Source: Verrucomicrobiota bacterium
Lineage (GTDB): Bacteria > Verrucomicrobiota > Verrucomicrobiia > Opitutales > UBA953
Assembly (NCBI GenBank): GCA_014193315.1
Contig: BJHS01000005.1
Span: 90,835 to 154,834 of the forward strand
Direction of reading: 5' to 3'
DNA length: 64,000 bases
Numbering within the stretch: the first letter of the stretch is position 1; each line of letters begins with the position of its first letter. Below the pieces are notes generated by a model. It searched no databases. It had not been told where the DNA came from and saw only the letters and a program-made list of their open reading frames with translations. The position numbers and the translations under genes are program-made. Shown here piece after piece: positions 44,983-54,072 of the stretch.

Positions 44983-45627
44983 TTAGAGCGCCGTCACCGG
45001 ACCAGGTGCCGGACCAGAGACCGGTGCCTTGGCCGGAGCGGCCGGCGCACGGAAGTTGCCATTGCTGGGCGCGACCACGGACGAGGCCGGGGGGTTGAGG
45101 GCCGCGCCGGAATAGTTGGCGTCGACGATGATCGCCTTGCGATCCTTGGCGCCGGACTGACGACCTGCGGCCGACTTGTCGGCTTGCTGTTCGCCGAGAC
45201 CGAGGACTTCGGTGTTCGCCTGATTGCAACCGAGCTTCACGAGGTAGTCGCGGGCGGAGTGGGCACGTTTGTCGGACAGCCCGAGGTTATACTCCTCGGT
45301 GCCGAACTGGTCGGTATAACCCACGACGAGAATCTTGGTGGCCTTCGCCTTGCCGGCGGCGGCGTCAAGTTTCGCGCGCTCGGTGGCGTTGACCGTGTAT
45401 TGGTCAAAGTCGAAATTCACGGTGGCGATGATCGCTTCAGGCGGAATCGTGCCAGTGCGCGCCCAAGCGGCGGCATTGTCAAAGGCGCTGCTCTGACGGA
45501 AATCAAGGACCACATTATCATTCTCGGGTCTAGGCGTGGACCCGGTATTGAAATCGGAAGGCAAACGGGACGGACCGCAGCCGACGAGGAAAGCCGCGGC
45601 CAGCAAAGGAAGGGAGAAGCGCTTCAT
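44983..45627 (-). CDS. OmpA/Pal-like peptidoglycan-associated lipoprotein
   Basis: A 214-residue lipoprotein starting at MKRFSLPLLAAAFLVGC (lipobox Cys at about 17). The OmpA C-terminal domain is VNFDFDQYTVNATERAKLDAAAGKAKATKILVVGYTDQFGTEEYNLGLSDKRAHSARDYLVKLG, with the NxxLSxxRA peptidoglycan motif slightly altered. A Pro/Ala-rich tail (APAAPAKAPVSGPAPGP) extends beyond the domain, which Pal normally lacks. It tethers the outer membrane to the cell wall. No tol genes are nearby. Confidence 0.9.
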   Translation of the reverse strand: MKRFSLPLLAAAFLVGCGPSRLPSDFNTGSTPRPENDNVVLDFRQSSAFDNAAAWARTGTIPPEAIIATVNFDFDQYTVNATERAKLDAAAGKAKATKILVVGYTDQFGTEEYNLGLSDKRAHSARDYLVKLGCNQANTEVLGLGEQQADKSAAGRQSGAKDRKAIIVDANYSGAALNPPASSVVAPSNGNFRAPAAPAKAPVSGPAPGPVTAL

Positions 45628-45680
45628 GGGTGTCCACTGATAAAAGGAGGGGGAAAAGGGGTCGGCAAGCCTTGACTGGG

Positions 45681-46829
45681 CTAGTATCGACGGATGGCAG
45701 GGTCGACCTGAAGCGACCACGCGTCAATGCCCCCTTGGACATTGGAGACCTGGGCATACCCCTTGGCCCGGAGGAACTGGGTGACCCGGAGGCTGCGACC
45801 GCCATGGTGGCAATGAATCAGGACAGGCAGGTCGCGGGGGATTTCCGCCAAGCGCTCAGGCACGGTAGCCATCGGGATGAGCCGCGCGCCCGGAATCTGG
45901 CAAACGGCAAACTCGCTGGGTTCGCGCACATCGATCAACAGGGGCGGCTGAGCGGCGTGCAACTGACGGTGGGCTTCCTGGACGGAAACTTCGAGCGGAT
46001 GGTCGGGCATAAGCGTGGGAAGCAAGGGGGCGCAGGCGGAGTCATAACGTTCCACCGTCAGATCGCGAATCCTCGCGGAAGGGGCGCAGGCGGGACAGGC
46101 CGGATCCGCCACGAGCCGAAGACGCCGCGAGGTGCCGGAGTCCAAATCGACGAGCTGGAGCCGGGATTCGCGCAGGTGCCCCAAAAGGACGGAGAGGGCG
46201 GCGGAAGCCATCCAGGAGCCGATCACGCCACAGGTGGCACCCAAGACCCCGCCTTCGGCACAGGTGGGCACCGAGCCCGCCGCCGGAATCTCCGGGTAGA
46301 CGCACCGGTAACAGCCGGCCCCGGGCAGGAAGACCCCCACCTGCCCTTCGGCCCGCAGGACGCTGCCGTGCACCAGGGGCTTGCGGCCGAGAACGCAGGC
46401 ATCCGCCGCCAAGAAGCGCGTGGCGAAATTGTCCGTGCCGTCGACGAGGAGGTCGTAGCGGGCGACCAGCTCGGCGGCATTCTCAGCCGTGAACCCTTCG
46501 GGGTGCAGTGAGACTTGTAGGCCAGGATTGATCTCCAGCAGAGCCTCGGCCGCGGAGATGGTCTTCGGTAGTCCCAAGGTGTCGAAGCCATGCAAAATCT
46601 GCCGATGGAGGTTCGAGACCTCCACCTTGTCCGGGTCGGCGATACCGAGGAAGCCGACGCCGGCCGCGGCGAGGTAAAGGGCGGCCGGCGAGCCGAGGCC
46701 GCCGGCCCCGAGCACGAGCACTTTGGCCGAGCGGAGTTTGAGCTGCCCCGCTTCCCCAAACCCCGGCAAAAGGGTTTGCCGGGCGTAGAGCGCACGTTCG
46801 TGATCGGTAAGGTGGGTCTCCCCGGACAT
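45681..46829 (-). CDS. moeB: MoeB/ThiF-like adenylyltransferase fused to rhodanese
   Basis: A 382-residue E1-like enzyme that activates the C-terminus of a sulfur-carrier protein such as MoaD or ThiS. The nucleotide fold is VLVLGAGGLGSPAALYLAAAGVG. Zinc Cys pairs lie in GCYRCVYPEIP and CPACAPS, and the cross-over region has VPTCAEGGVLGATCGVIG. The last 110 residues form a rhodanese domain with active-site Cys in PVLIHCHHGGRS, so sulfur activation and transfer may occur on one chain. Divergent from ruvX. Confidence 0.94.
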   Translation of the reverse strand: MSGETHLTDHERALYARQTLLPGFGEAGQLKLRSAKVLVLGAGGLGSPAALYLAAAGVGFLGIADPDKVEVSNLHRQILHGFDTLGLPKTISAAEALLEINPGLQVSLHPEGFTAENAAELVARYDLLVDGTDNFATRFLAADACVLGRKPLVHGSVLRAEGQVGVFLPGAGCYRCVYPEIPAAGSVPTCAEGGVLGATCGVIGSWMASAALSVLLGHLRESRLQLVDLDSGTSRRLRLVADPACPACAPSARIRDLTVERYDSACAPLLPTLMPDHPLEVSVQEAHRQLHAAQPPLLIDVREPSEFAVCQIPGARLIPMATVPERLAEIPRDLPVLIHCHHGGRSLRVTQFLRAKGYAQVSNVQGGIDAWSLQVDPAIRRY

Positions 46830-46921
46830 ACCGCAGTGGAAACCGACCCGGTCACGGTGTCAAACCCCACCCCGGGCGGGGTTCGGATTGAAATCGGCCC
46901 GCGACCCTTCCACCTTACGCC

Positions 46922-47365
46922 GTGGCCACGGTCTACCTCGGCATCGATTATGGCGCCAAACGCGTCGGGCTAAGCCATGCCGATGACCTCGGGTTCGCCT
47001 TCCCACTCCCGGCGGCGATCGCTCCAGAGGCGGAGGAACGCTTCGCCCAGATCGGCAAGGAAATCGCCCGCCTGTGTGTCAGCCAACTCGTGCTGGGGTA
47101 TCCGCTCTCCGTCGAAGGCGAGCGGACGAAGCGGTGCGATGAAGTCGATGCCTTCGCCGCAGAATTACACCGGCGCTTCGGCCTGCCGATCGAGAAGTTC
47201 GACGAAGCGCTGAGCAGCCAAGCAGCCGACGACATCACGGGCCACCGCAAGCCGCGCTCCGCCCAAGAGCGCCGCGACCAAGCCCGGTCGGGGGAGCGGG
47301 ACTCCCGCGCCGCCGCGGTCTTACTCCAGGATTTCCTCAACAGCCGCGGCATCGGGGCCACCTGA
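46922..47365 (+). CDS. ruvX: Putative pre-16S rRNA nuclease / Holliday junction resolvase YqgF
   Basis: A 147-residue RNase H-fold protein starting at GTG. Motifs are VYLGIDYGAKRVGLSHAD, LVLGYPLSVEGERTKRCDEVDAFAAEL and PIEKFDEALSSQAADDI, with the acidic residues of the YqgF active site. It probably trims the 16S precursor. It is one base ahead of truA and thus in an RNA-maturation pair. Confidence 0.92.
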   Translation: MATVYLGIDYGAKRVGLSHADDLGFAFPLPAAIAPEAEERFAQIGKEIARLCVSQLVLGYPLSVEGERTKRCDEVDAFAAELHRRFGLPIEKFDEALSSQAADDITGHRKPRSAQERRDQARSGERDSRAAAVLLQDFLNSRGIGAT

Positions 47366-47366
47366 G

Positions 47367-48167
47367 ATGGGCAAGCCCCTCAAGTCCATCCTCAAGCCAG
47401 AACGCTTCCTGGCCACCCTCGCCTACGATGGTACCGACTACCATGGGTGGCAGGTCAATCCTGGTCAGCGCACGGTGGAGAGCGTCATCGAAGCGCGGCT
47501 CTCGCGGATTTTCCGCAGCCCGATCGATGTCCATGGAAGCGGCCGCACCGATGCCGGCGTCCACAGCGTCGGCCAGCGTTTTCATTTTGACGCTTTTTGG
47601 CCGCACCCGGCCAAGCACTTGATCTCGGCGATCAACTCGTGCGACCAGGAAGGCCTGCTCGTCACGGACCTGCGCCGCGTACCGGGCGACTTCCATTGTC
47701 GACATTGGGCCAAGGGCAAACGCTACCGCTACGAAATCTGCCACGGCTGGCCACCTCCGTGGGAGGCTCGCTACTGCTACGGGACGGGCAAGCGCCAGCT
47801 CGACCCGCGGCGCATGCGGCAAGCCGCCAAATTGCTCCTCGGCACCCATGACTTCCGCGCGTTCAGCGGCACCCATGCCCAAGGCATGGAATCCGAGAAC
47901 CCCGTCAAGGACCTGCGTCGCCTCGACATCGCCGTCCACGGGGAGCGGATCACCATCACGACCGAGTCCAGCGGTTACCTTTACAAGATGGTGCGACGAT
48001 TGGTCGGTGGCCTGATGCGCGTCGGCGAAGGCATAATCCCACCCGAACGGCTCGCCACCTACCGGGATGAAGGCGTTATCACCGCCGAAATCCCCACGGC
48101 CCCGGCCCGCGGTTTGTTTATGGAGAAGGTCTTCTACGACCCGACCGACCTGCGGGTACGCTCGTGA
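47367..48167 (+). CDS. truA: tRNA pseudouridine(38-40) synthase TruA
   Basis: A 266-residue pseudouridine synthase. It shows LAYDGTDYHGWQVNPGQRTVESVIEARLSRIF, the catalytic Asp in GSGRTDAGVHSVGQRFHF, RYRYEICHG and DFRAFSGTH. It modifies the anticodon stem-loop of tRNAs. It follows ruvX by one base. Confidence 0.95.
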   Translation: MGKPLKSILKPERFLATLAYDGTDYHGWQVNPGQRTVESVIEARLSRIFRSPIDVHGSGRTDAGVHSVGQRFHFDAFWPHPAKHLISAINSCDQEGLLVTDLRRVPGDFHCRHWAKGKRYRYEICHGWPPPWEARYCYGTGKRQLDPRRMRQAAKLLLGTHDFRAFSGTHAQGMESENPVKDLRRLDIAVHGERITITTESSGYLYKMVRRLVGGLMRVGEGIIPPERLATYRDEGVITAEIPTAPARGLFMEKVFYDPTDLRVRS

Positions 48168-48195
48168 CCTTAAGCGGGCATTAAGGCGTGACAAA

Positions 48196-48201
48196 TATAG
48201 T
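48196..48201 (+). promoter_or_regulatory. Possible -10 element upstream of the YHYH gene
   Basis: TATAGT lies in the AT-rich 91-base gap after truA, about 57 bases before the YHYH start. No convincing -35 box is found at the expected distance, so this is a weak candidate. Confidence 0.25.
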
Positions 48202-48258
48202 TCAGTTTTAGTCGTAACTCGCTTGGGTCGGCGGTTTTTAAAAAATTAACAAACCACC

Positions 48259-49332
48259 ATGAGCCGCCCTTCCCTCGCCTCCTGCCTTCCCTTGCTAGCA
48301 GCCCTGGTCCTCCCCGCCGCCGAAAACGTGCCGGCCAAGCCTGCCACGGCCGGGAGCCCGGATGTGGCCGCGCTTTTCGATAAGCGTGCCTTGGTCAAGC
48401 CGATCACCGAGATCGAAGGCATCCTGACCGATGGCTCCAAGTCCACCGTCTACAAGATCGTGGTACGCTCGCTGCCGCCAGACCATCAGATGGGCCCGTG
48501 GGCGCCCGCGACGCTCAAGGACAAGGGCGGCTTCTGGGAAGACACCGTCGACAAGAAGCTGTACCGGGTGGATGCGGACTACCTGAAGATGCTGAATAAG
48601 CGCGGTTGGAACATGTTCGAGGCCGATGGCACGGTGCATCGCACCAAGGATCGCACCGAGTTCGATAAGGTCGCGCGTCAGGAGCTCGGCGGCTGGACCT
48701 TCGAGCAAGCCAAGGAAAGTGGCGTCGTGAATTCGGTCATCGAACTCAAGCCGCTCGAGCAGATCGTCACCATCTTTCTACCCAAGAACCCCAAGGCCAC
48801 GGCGAAGGTCACCCCGCTGCGCCAAGCCAAAATATCGCCGCGCTCCGGCCTCGGCCTCAGCGTCAACGGTATCCGTTTCTTCCCGCCGGAACCCGTCGAC
48901 CGCATCACCGCGTTCCACAACATCGCCCCGCTCGACCCGCAGGGCGGTCACACCGGCTTCGGCCATGAGTACCATTACCACCGGGCTCCTGCCGTCATGA
49001 ACGACGATAAGTCCGGGAAGATCGTCGGCTTCGCCCTTGACGGTTTCGCCGTCCGCGGCCCGACCGAGACCGATGGGAGCAAGCCTAAGAATCTCGATAC
49101 CATCAGCGGCCATGAGCACGATGGCCTGCCTTACCATTACCACGTCAGCGATAAGTGGCCCTACATCGTGGGTGGCTTCAAGGGCCCCCTCGGGACGGCC
49201 GGCCTGGGCGACCTGAACACCTGCGACGCCACCCAAACTTCGGGCGGCGGCGGTGGCGAAGGCAAGGGCGGTAAGTCCGGTGGCGGCAAGAAAGGACCTC
49301 CCGGCGGCGGCGGTCCCCCCAGCGGAAAATAA
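48259..49332 (+). CDS. Secreted YHYH domain protein
   Basis: A 357-residue secreted protein (signal peptide MSRPSLASCLPLLAALVLPAA) with the YHYH signature twice: GFGHEYHYHRAP and HDGLPYHYHVSDKWPYIVGGFKG, with VGFALDGFAVRGP between. YHYH proteins are common in marine and soil PVC and Bacteroidota genomes; their function is unknown, perhaps metal-binding. The C-terminal 40 residues are Gly/Lys/Pro repeats (GGGGGEGKGGKSGGGKKGPPGGGG). Three neighbouring secreted proteins carry the same type of sequence. It begins a four-gene secreted/membrane run. Confidence 0.88.
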   Translation: MSRPSLASCLPLLAALVLPAAENVPAKPATAGSPDVAALFDKRALVKPITEIEGILTDGSKSTVYKIVVRSLPPDHQMGPWAPATLKDKGGFWEDTVDKKLYRVDADYLKMLNKRGWNMFEADGTVHRTKDRTEFDKVARQELGGWTFEQAKESGVVNSVIELKPLEQIVTIFLPKNPKATAKVTPLRQAKISPRSGLGLSVNGIRFFPPEPVDRITAFHNIAPLDPQGGHTGFGHEYHYHRAPAVMNDDKSGKIVGFALDGFAVRGPTETDGSKPKNLDTISGHEHDGLPYHYHVSDKWPYIVGGFKGPLGTAGLGDLNTCDATQTSGGGGGEGKGGKSGGGKKGPPGGGGPPSGK

Positions 49333-49335
49333 GCC

Positions 49336-50676
49336 ATGTCCATGCATCGCCCCCTGTTCATCGCCTGCCTGCTGTTGCTCGGTGGCGGCAAGTCTTGGGC
49401 CCAAAAGGCGACGACCCCGCCGAATATCCTGGTGTTGGTGGCCGATGACCTCGGCTGGAATGGGGTCAGTTACCACAACAGCAAGATGATCACGCCTAAC
49501 CTGGCCAAGCTAGCCAAGGAAGGGGTGCAGTTGGAGCGCTTCTACGGCTACCCGGTCTGCAGCCCGGCACGTTCCGCCCTGCTTACCGGGATGATGCCGC
49601 GGCGCTTCGGCGTGGTGGATGTCGTCGGGCCAGGCCAGCAGGGTATCCCCAAGGGCACGCCCACCCTGGCCTCGACCCTACAGAAGGCCGGCTATCAGAC
49701 GTCGCTGATCGGCAAGTGGCACCTCGGGAGCAACCCGGGTCCGTTAGGCTACGGGTTCGACCACTTCTACGGCTTCATGGGCCCAGAAGTCGATTACTTC
49801 AAGCACCTCGACCAACGCGGCAAGCCCGACTGGTGGCGGGACAGCAAAGCCATCGAAGAAGAAGGCTACACGACCACCCTGTTCGCCGACGACGCCATCA
49901 AGCAGCTGCGCAAACGCGACCCCCGCAAGCCCTTCTTCCTTGAGGTGGCCTTCAACGCCCCGCACACGACCTTGGCGGCACCCAAGGATCTGCTCGATAA
50001 GCATAAGAGCGATGGCGTCTACGGTGCCGTCGTCGATGGCCTTGACCAAGGCATCGGGCGGATCCTCACGGCCCTGGACGAGCTCGGCCTGCGCGAGAAT
50101 ACGCTGGTCATTTTCTTCTCCGATAACGGGGCGTCCCGGCGGGTCAGTTCCAACGCCCCGCTTAACAGCGGCAAGGACACTGTTTACGAAGGCGGGATCC
50201 GGACCCCGGCGATCGTGCGGTGGCCAGGCAAGACCTCGGCCGGGGCGGTGAGCCAACACCCGGTCGCCGTGAACGACCTCTTTCCCAGCATCCTCGCGGC
50301 GGTCGGCCTGGCATCCCCGTCGGAACTGAAACTGGACGGGAGCAACCAGTGGCCCGCCATGGCGACCGGTAAAACCTTGCCCCGCGCCGCCTTCCTCATC
50401 GCCTCGCACGATATCGCCTGCCTCGATGGCGACTGGAAAATCATCGAGACCGGCGACGGTAAGCGCGCGCTTTACAACCTCACCAAGGATATCGGCGAGG
50501 AGAAGGACGTCGCGGCCGACCAACCCGAAGTGATGAAGAACCTCGGCGCCAAACTGGATGACCTGAAGAAAGGCCTGCCTGCCGCCGCCGCCCGTCGTGG
50601 GGGCGGCCCGGGCCCCGGCGGAGGCGGTGGCGTCGGCAAAGGTCCGCCCGGCAAGGGCAAGGGCGGCGCGAAATGA
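49336..50676 (+). CDS. Secreted arylsulfatase
   Basis: A 446-residue alkaline-phosphatase-fold sulfatase with signal peptide (LFIACLLLLGGGKSWA). Metal ligands are LVADDLGWN (Asp37, Asp38). The formylglycine motif is PVCSPARSALLTG (Cys75 to be oxidised by FGE), then IGKWHLGS and FFSDNGASR, which place the other metal and sulfate contacts. The target is probably a sulfated polysaccharide, otherwise undetermined. The tail RGGGPGPGGGGGVGKGPPGKGKGGAK is a low-complexity extension like that of the preceding YHYH protein, 3 bases upstream. Confidence 0.93.
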   Translation: MSMHRPLFIACLLLLGGGKSWAQKATTPPNILVLVADDLGWNGVSYHNSKMITPNLAKLAKEGVQLERFYGYPVCSPARSALLTGMMPRRFGVVDVVGPGQQGIPKGTPTLASTLQKAGYQTSLIGKWHLGSNPGPLGYGFDHFYGFMGPEVDYFKHLDQRGKPDWWRDSKAIEEEGYTTTLFADDAIKQLRKRDPRKPFFLEVAFNAPHTTLAAPKDLLDKHKSDGVYGAVVDGLDQGIGRILTALDELGLRENTLVIFFSDNGASRRVSSNAPLNSGKDTVYEGGIRTPAIVRWPGKTSAGAVSQHPVAVNDLFPSILAAVGLASPSELKLDGSNQWPAMATGKTLPRAAFLIASHDIACLDGDWKIIETGDGKRALYNLTKDIGEEKDVAADQPEVMKNLGAKLDDLKKGLPAAAARRGGGPGPGGGGGVGKGPPGKGKGGAK

Positions 50677-50721
50677 AGCCTTAATCCTCCTTTAAGCCTC
50701 CCTTTCTTAGAATCTTATCCG

Positions 50722-51417
50722 ATGAAACCCCGACTTTGTCTTCTCGCACTTGCGGCCAGCGTGCTCTGCGCCGCCACCCCCGAAGAGCGTAAAAGTAAAG
50801 GCAAGCAAGGAGGCCAGGGGGGCGAAGCACCGAAGGGAGCAGTCGATCTCGTCGCCGCCGCCAAGCCGGCCAACCACCCGACCACAACCTTCACTTTGAC
50901 CAGCCCCGTCGTGAAAGACGGCGCCGTGCTTCCGACGGAGTACACAGGCGACGGTGCCAGCGCCAGCCCTCCCTTGGTCTGGTCGAACTTACCCAAGGGC
51001 ACGGTCTCGCTCGCGCTCGTCATGCATCACCTCGACCCCGAAGGTAAGACGAAGATTTATTGGCTGATGTATGACATCGACCCGCAGACCAACAGCGTGG
51101 CGAAAAACGCGACGGACTTCGGCAAGATGGGCCTGAGCACCGTGCATAACCGCGTCGAGTATGCCGCACCTCATTCCAAGGGGCCCGGCCTCAAGAAATA
51201 CGTGCTCACGCTCTTCGCGCTCTCCGCCAAGCCGAACCTCCCCGACGCCACCCAGCCGGTCGCGATCGAGAACTTGCTGCCCGCGATGAAGGGCAAGATC
51301 CTCGGCGCGGCCGACCTGAACGTCACCTACACCCAGCCGGCCGGCGCCGTCGACGAAGCCGCGAAGCGACCAGCGCGCAAAGGTCCGCCCCCGGAGCCCA
51401 GCGGCAAGGGCGAATAA
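50722..51417 (+). CDS. PEBP (YbhB/YbcL-like) secreted protein
   Basis: A 231-residue secreted phosphatidylethanolamine-binding-fold protein (signal peptide MKPRLCLLALAASVLCA). Core blocks are LPTEYTGDGASASPPLVWSNLP, LALVMHHLDPEGKTKIYWLMYDIDP and KGPGLKKYVLTLFALS. The DPD ligand-site motif of typical PEBPs is replaced by a LDPEG form, as in PEBPs linked to YHYH proteins. Both ends carry Gly/Lys-rich tails (SKGKQGGQGGEAPKG; ARKGPPPEPSGKGE). Function unknown. It lies 45 bases after the sulfatase. Confidence 0.85.
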   Translation: MKPRLCLLALAASVLCAATPEERKSKGKQGGQGGEAPKGAVDLVAAAKPANHPTTTFTLTSPVVKDGAVLPTEYTGDGASASPPLVWSNLPKGTVSLALVMHHLDPEGKTKIYWLMYDIDPQTNSVAKNATDFGKMGLSTVHNRVEYAAPHSKGPGLKKYVLTLFALSAKPNLPDATQPVAIENLLPAMKGKILGAADLNVTYTQPAGAVDEAAKRPARKGPPPEPSGKGE

Positions 51418-51465
51418 CCCTGCTTGCGAATTGCCTGCCGGTCCCGGGCGGGCTAGGCCCCTCCC

Positions 51466-52617
51466 GTGCGTTTCGTCTGTTCCACCCTCCTTTGGTTGGC
51501 CTGCCTCCTCGGCCCGGCGTTGCTCGCCCACCCCGAGTGGAAAGAAGCCTACTGCGTCGGCGTCATCGACGATGACCCGCGGGGCCCAGGCGGAGATTAC
51601 CGCGTCGACCTGACGATCAAGTTCGACGTACCCTCCTACCTGGTCGGCAAGACGCCGAAGGTGGCCACGATACCCGAACTTGATTTCCTGATGCACGCGC
51701 CCGGCCGACTGGCCGCCGCCGCGGAACCTGCCCCGCTTCAGTTCGCCCGCAGCCTTCGCCTCTTCGCCGATGGCACGGAAATCCCGCTGGAGATCGTGGC
51801 GTTTCCCGCCGCGGTCGAGATCCACGCTCAGTCAGAAAAACAAGGCGAAGCCGATCGTTACCCGGTCCTGCTCAACGCGAAGTTCCGGGCGCGCCTCCCG
51901 CGGGATACCAGCAAGGTCGAGATCATGTTCCCCGCCACCCTGGGCACCGTCTTCACCAACCTGCGGCGCGGGATGGACTCCCAGGTCATCATGACCGTCC
52001 CCGCCGGCGAGCGCGGCGAGTTCATCATCGGGGAGTTCCACCAGACGCTCGGCGGTTTCCTGCTCGACGGCCTCGACCATGTCTTTCCCGCCGGCTGGGA
52101 TCACGCCCTATTCATGGTGGCGATGATGCTCTCCGCCGCCTCGCTCACGGCCGCGCTGCAACGCTCCCTAATCTTCACCCTCGGACACGCCCTGACCCTG
52201 ACGTTGGTCGCCACCGGAAAGCTGCCGCCCGTCGGCGCCTGGATCGAACCACTCATCGCCGCCACGATCGCCTACGGCGGCTTCCTGGCCTACCGGCGGA
52301 GCACCGCCATGCGCACCTTGCTCCTCGTACCCCTGTTCTTCGGGTTCATCCACGGACTTGGTTTCGCCGCCACCGCCGCCGCCCGGCTCGATGACTTGGC
52401 CGCGGCGGACCTCGTCAAGTTCCTGCTCGGCTTCAACCTAGGGGTCGAGGCCGGGCAAGCCGCCCTCATCCTGGCGACAGCCGGTCTCTTGCTCTTGCTG
52501 ACTTCGTTCGGCGGTCGCGCGGAATCCCTCCGCCGTCAAGGCGGGATGGCCATCGCCTTCGCCGGCCTGGCGATCCTGGTCTTTCGGTTAGCGGAACTGC
52601 TGAGTTCCCGAACCTAG
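51466..52617 (+). CDS. HupE/UreJ_2-family membrane protein with exported N-terminal domain
   Basis: A 383-residue protein starting at GTG with a signal peptide (WLACLLGPALLA), a soluble domain of about 190 residues, and then about seven helices with GLDHVFPAGWDHALFMVAMMLSA, LIFTLGHALTLTLVATG, EPLIAATIAYGG, FGFIHGLGFAA and LLGFNLGVEAGQ. The HupE/UreJ_2 family is linked to nickel or other metal transport by conserved His in helices. The substrate is not known. It ends convergently with the second sulfatase, overlapping by four bases. Confidence 0.88.
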   Translation: MRFVCSTLLWLACLLGPALLAHPEWKEAYCVGVIDDDPRGPGGDYRVDLTIKFDVPSYLVGKTPKVATIPELDFLMHAPGRLAAAAEPAPLQFARSLRLFADGTEIPLEIVAFPAAVEIHAQSEKQGEADRYPVLLNAKFRARLPRDTSKVEIMFPATLGTVFTNLRRGMDSQVIMTVPAGERGEFIIGEFHQTLGGFLLDGLDHVFPAGWDHALFMVAMMLSAASLTAALQRSLIFTLGHALTLTLVATGKLPPVGAWIEPLIAATIAYGGFLAYRRSTAMRTLLLVPLFFGFIHGLGFAATAAARLDDLAAADLVKFLLGFNLGVEAGQAALILATAGLLLLLTSFGGRAESLRRQGGMAIAFAGLAILVFRLAELLSSRT

Positions 52618-54017
52618 TTGGGGACTTGTCCGACCGGACGTTTACCAGCATCCAGCGCCGCGCGCTCCTTCGCCGCCAACTCCTGCAAGCGTGCCACGAC
52701 TTCGAGGTGGGTGGCATGGACATCCGTGCGCTCGCCGGGATCGGCCTCCAGGTCATACAGTGCGAGATCGGTGTGTTTCACCTGGGTCTTCATCGGCGCC
52801 CCGGCATGCTCGGCTGGCTTCATGTCGTCGTAGCTTCGGTAGTCATGCTTCAGATGAAGCTTCCATCGGCCTTGGCGAATCGCCTCGAGGCGGTCGCCAT
52901 AGTAATAAGCAAAGACCTCGCGCGCGGTCAGCCGCTCACCTTGCAGCAAGGGCAAGAAGGATTGGCCGTCGATCGGCTTGACCGGACCTGCGACCTCGCA
53001 GGCGGCGATCAGCGTGGGCAGGATGTCGATGTTCGCGGCGAGCGCGGGCGTCGAGATGCCACGCTTGATCATGTTGGGCCAGCGCACGACGAAAGGGACG
53101 CGGACGCCCCCCTCCCAAGTCGTCCCCTTGCCTTCGCGAAAGCCGCCCGTGACTCCGGCGTGACGACCGAAATTGAGCCAAGGGCCGTTGTCACTGGTGA
53201 AGATGACGATGGTGTCGTTCTCCACCCCTTGCGTCTTCAGCGCGGAAAGCACGTAACCGACCACATCATCAAGGTCAGCCAGCGTCTCGGCATAGGGGGT
53301 CGGCCCCTTGCCTTTGAAGTCCTTGGAAGCCCCCAAGGGAGTGTGGGGCATCGACGTGGCCAGGTAGAGGAAGAAAGGTTTTCCGGAGCGGGCGTTATCC
53401 CGGATGAACTTCGTCGCCCGGAAGCCCTGCATGACCGTCAAGTTATCCATGTCCGCCCAATCGTCGATCGCCCCAAAAGGGATACCATCGACAATCCAGC
53501 GCAATTCCGGGTACATCTGTTTCCGGGATTTGTCGCCGACAAAATACCCGACCGGCCACATGTCATTGGAGTATGGCACGATGAGCGACTCATCGAACCC
53601 GTGGGCTGGCGGCAGGAACTTCGGGTGGTCGCCGAGGTGCCACTTGCCGACGATGCCGGTGCGATAGCCACCATTGCGAAGCAAGGTGGCGAGACTCTGC
53701 TCGTCGGTACTGAGGCCGACTTTGGACTTGGGCGGCAAAGCCGTGCCGCCGAGACCGAGCCGATTAGGGTAAGACCCCGTCAGCAGGGCGCAGCGGGAAG
53801 ACGTGCAGACCGCCTGGGTCGCATAGAAGCTTTCGAATTTCATCCCTTCGCGGGCGAGTCGATCGATGTGGGGGGTGCTATTCTGCTTGGAACCGTAGCA
53901 GCCGAGATCCCCCCAGCCCATGTCGTCAGCCATGATTAGGACGACGTTAGGCTGCACCCCAATGAGAGGAATGCATAGGAGTAGGCACAAGGTTGGGGCT
54001 AACCTCATCTCACTCAA
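52614..54017 (-). CDS. Secreted sulfatase with CTSSR active-site motif
   Basis: A 467-residue sulfatase with signal sequence (LCLLLCIPLIGV). Metal ligands are LIMADDMGWGDLGCYG; the activation motif is QAVCTSSRCALLTG with Cys71. The position normally Pro (C-x-P-x-R) is Ser here, a variant often seen in PVC sulfatases. Other blocks are TGIVGKWHLG, YLATSMPHTPL and IFTSDNGPW. Substrate unknown, probably a sulfated glycan. It lies opposite to the first sulfatase and HupE gene, so the two sulfatases are regulated separately. Confidence 0.92.
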   Translation of the reverse strand: MSEMRLAPTLCLLLCIPLIGVQPNVVLIMADDMGWGDLGCYGSKQNSTPHIDRLAREGMKFESFYATQAVCTSSRCALLTGSYPNRLGLGGTALPPKSKVGLSTDEQSLATLLRNGGYRTGIVGKWHLGDHPKFLPPAHGFDESLIVPYSNDMWPVGYFVGDKSRKQMYPELRWIVDGIPFGAIDDWADMDNLTVMQGFRATKFIRDNARSGKPFFLYLATSMPHTPLGASKDFKGKGPTPYAETLADLDDVVGYVLSALKTQGVENDTIVIFTSDNGPWLNFGRHAGVTGGFREGKGTTWEGGVRVPFVVRWPNMIKRGISTPALAANIDILPTLIAACEVAGPVKPIDGQSFLPLLQGERLTAREVFAYYYGDRLEAIRQGRWKLHLKHDYRSYDDMKPAEHAGAPMKTQVKHTDLALYDLEADPGERTDVHATHLEVVARLQELAAKERAALDAGKRPVGQVPN

Positions 54018-54072
54018 TTAGGGTCGGGAGCCTAAGTTGCCAAGCACCAACTCCCCCCACCCCGCCCCGAGC

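Noticed and set aside
52674-53939. Long plus-strand ORF antisense to the second sulfatase
   Set aside because: It is a shadow frame; the minus strand has a full sulfatase with signal peptide and motifs.
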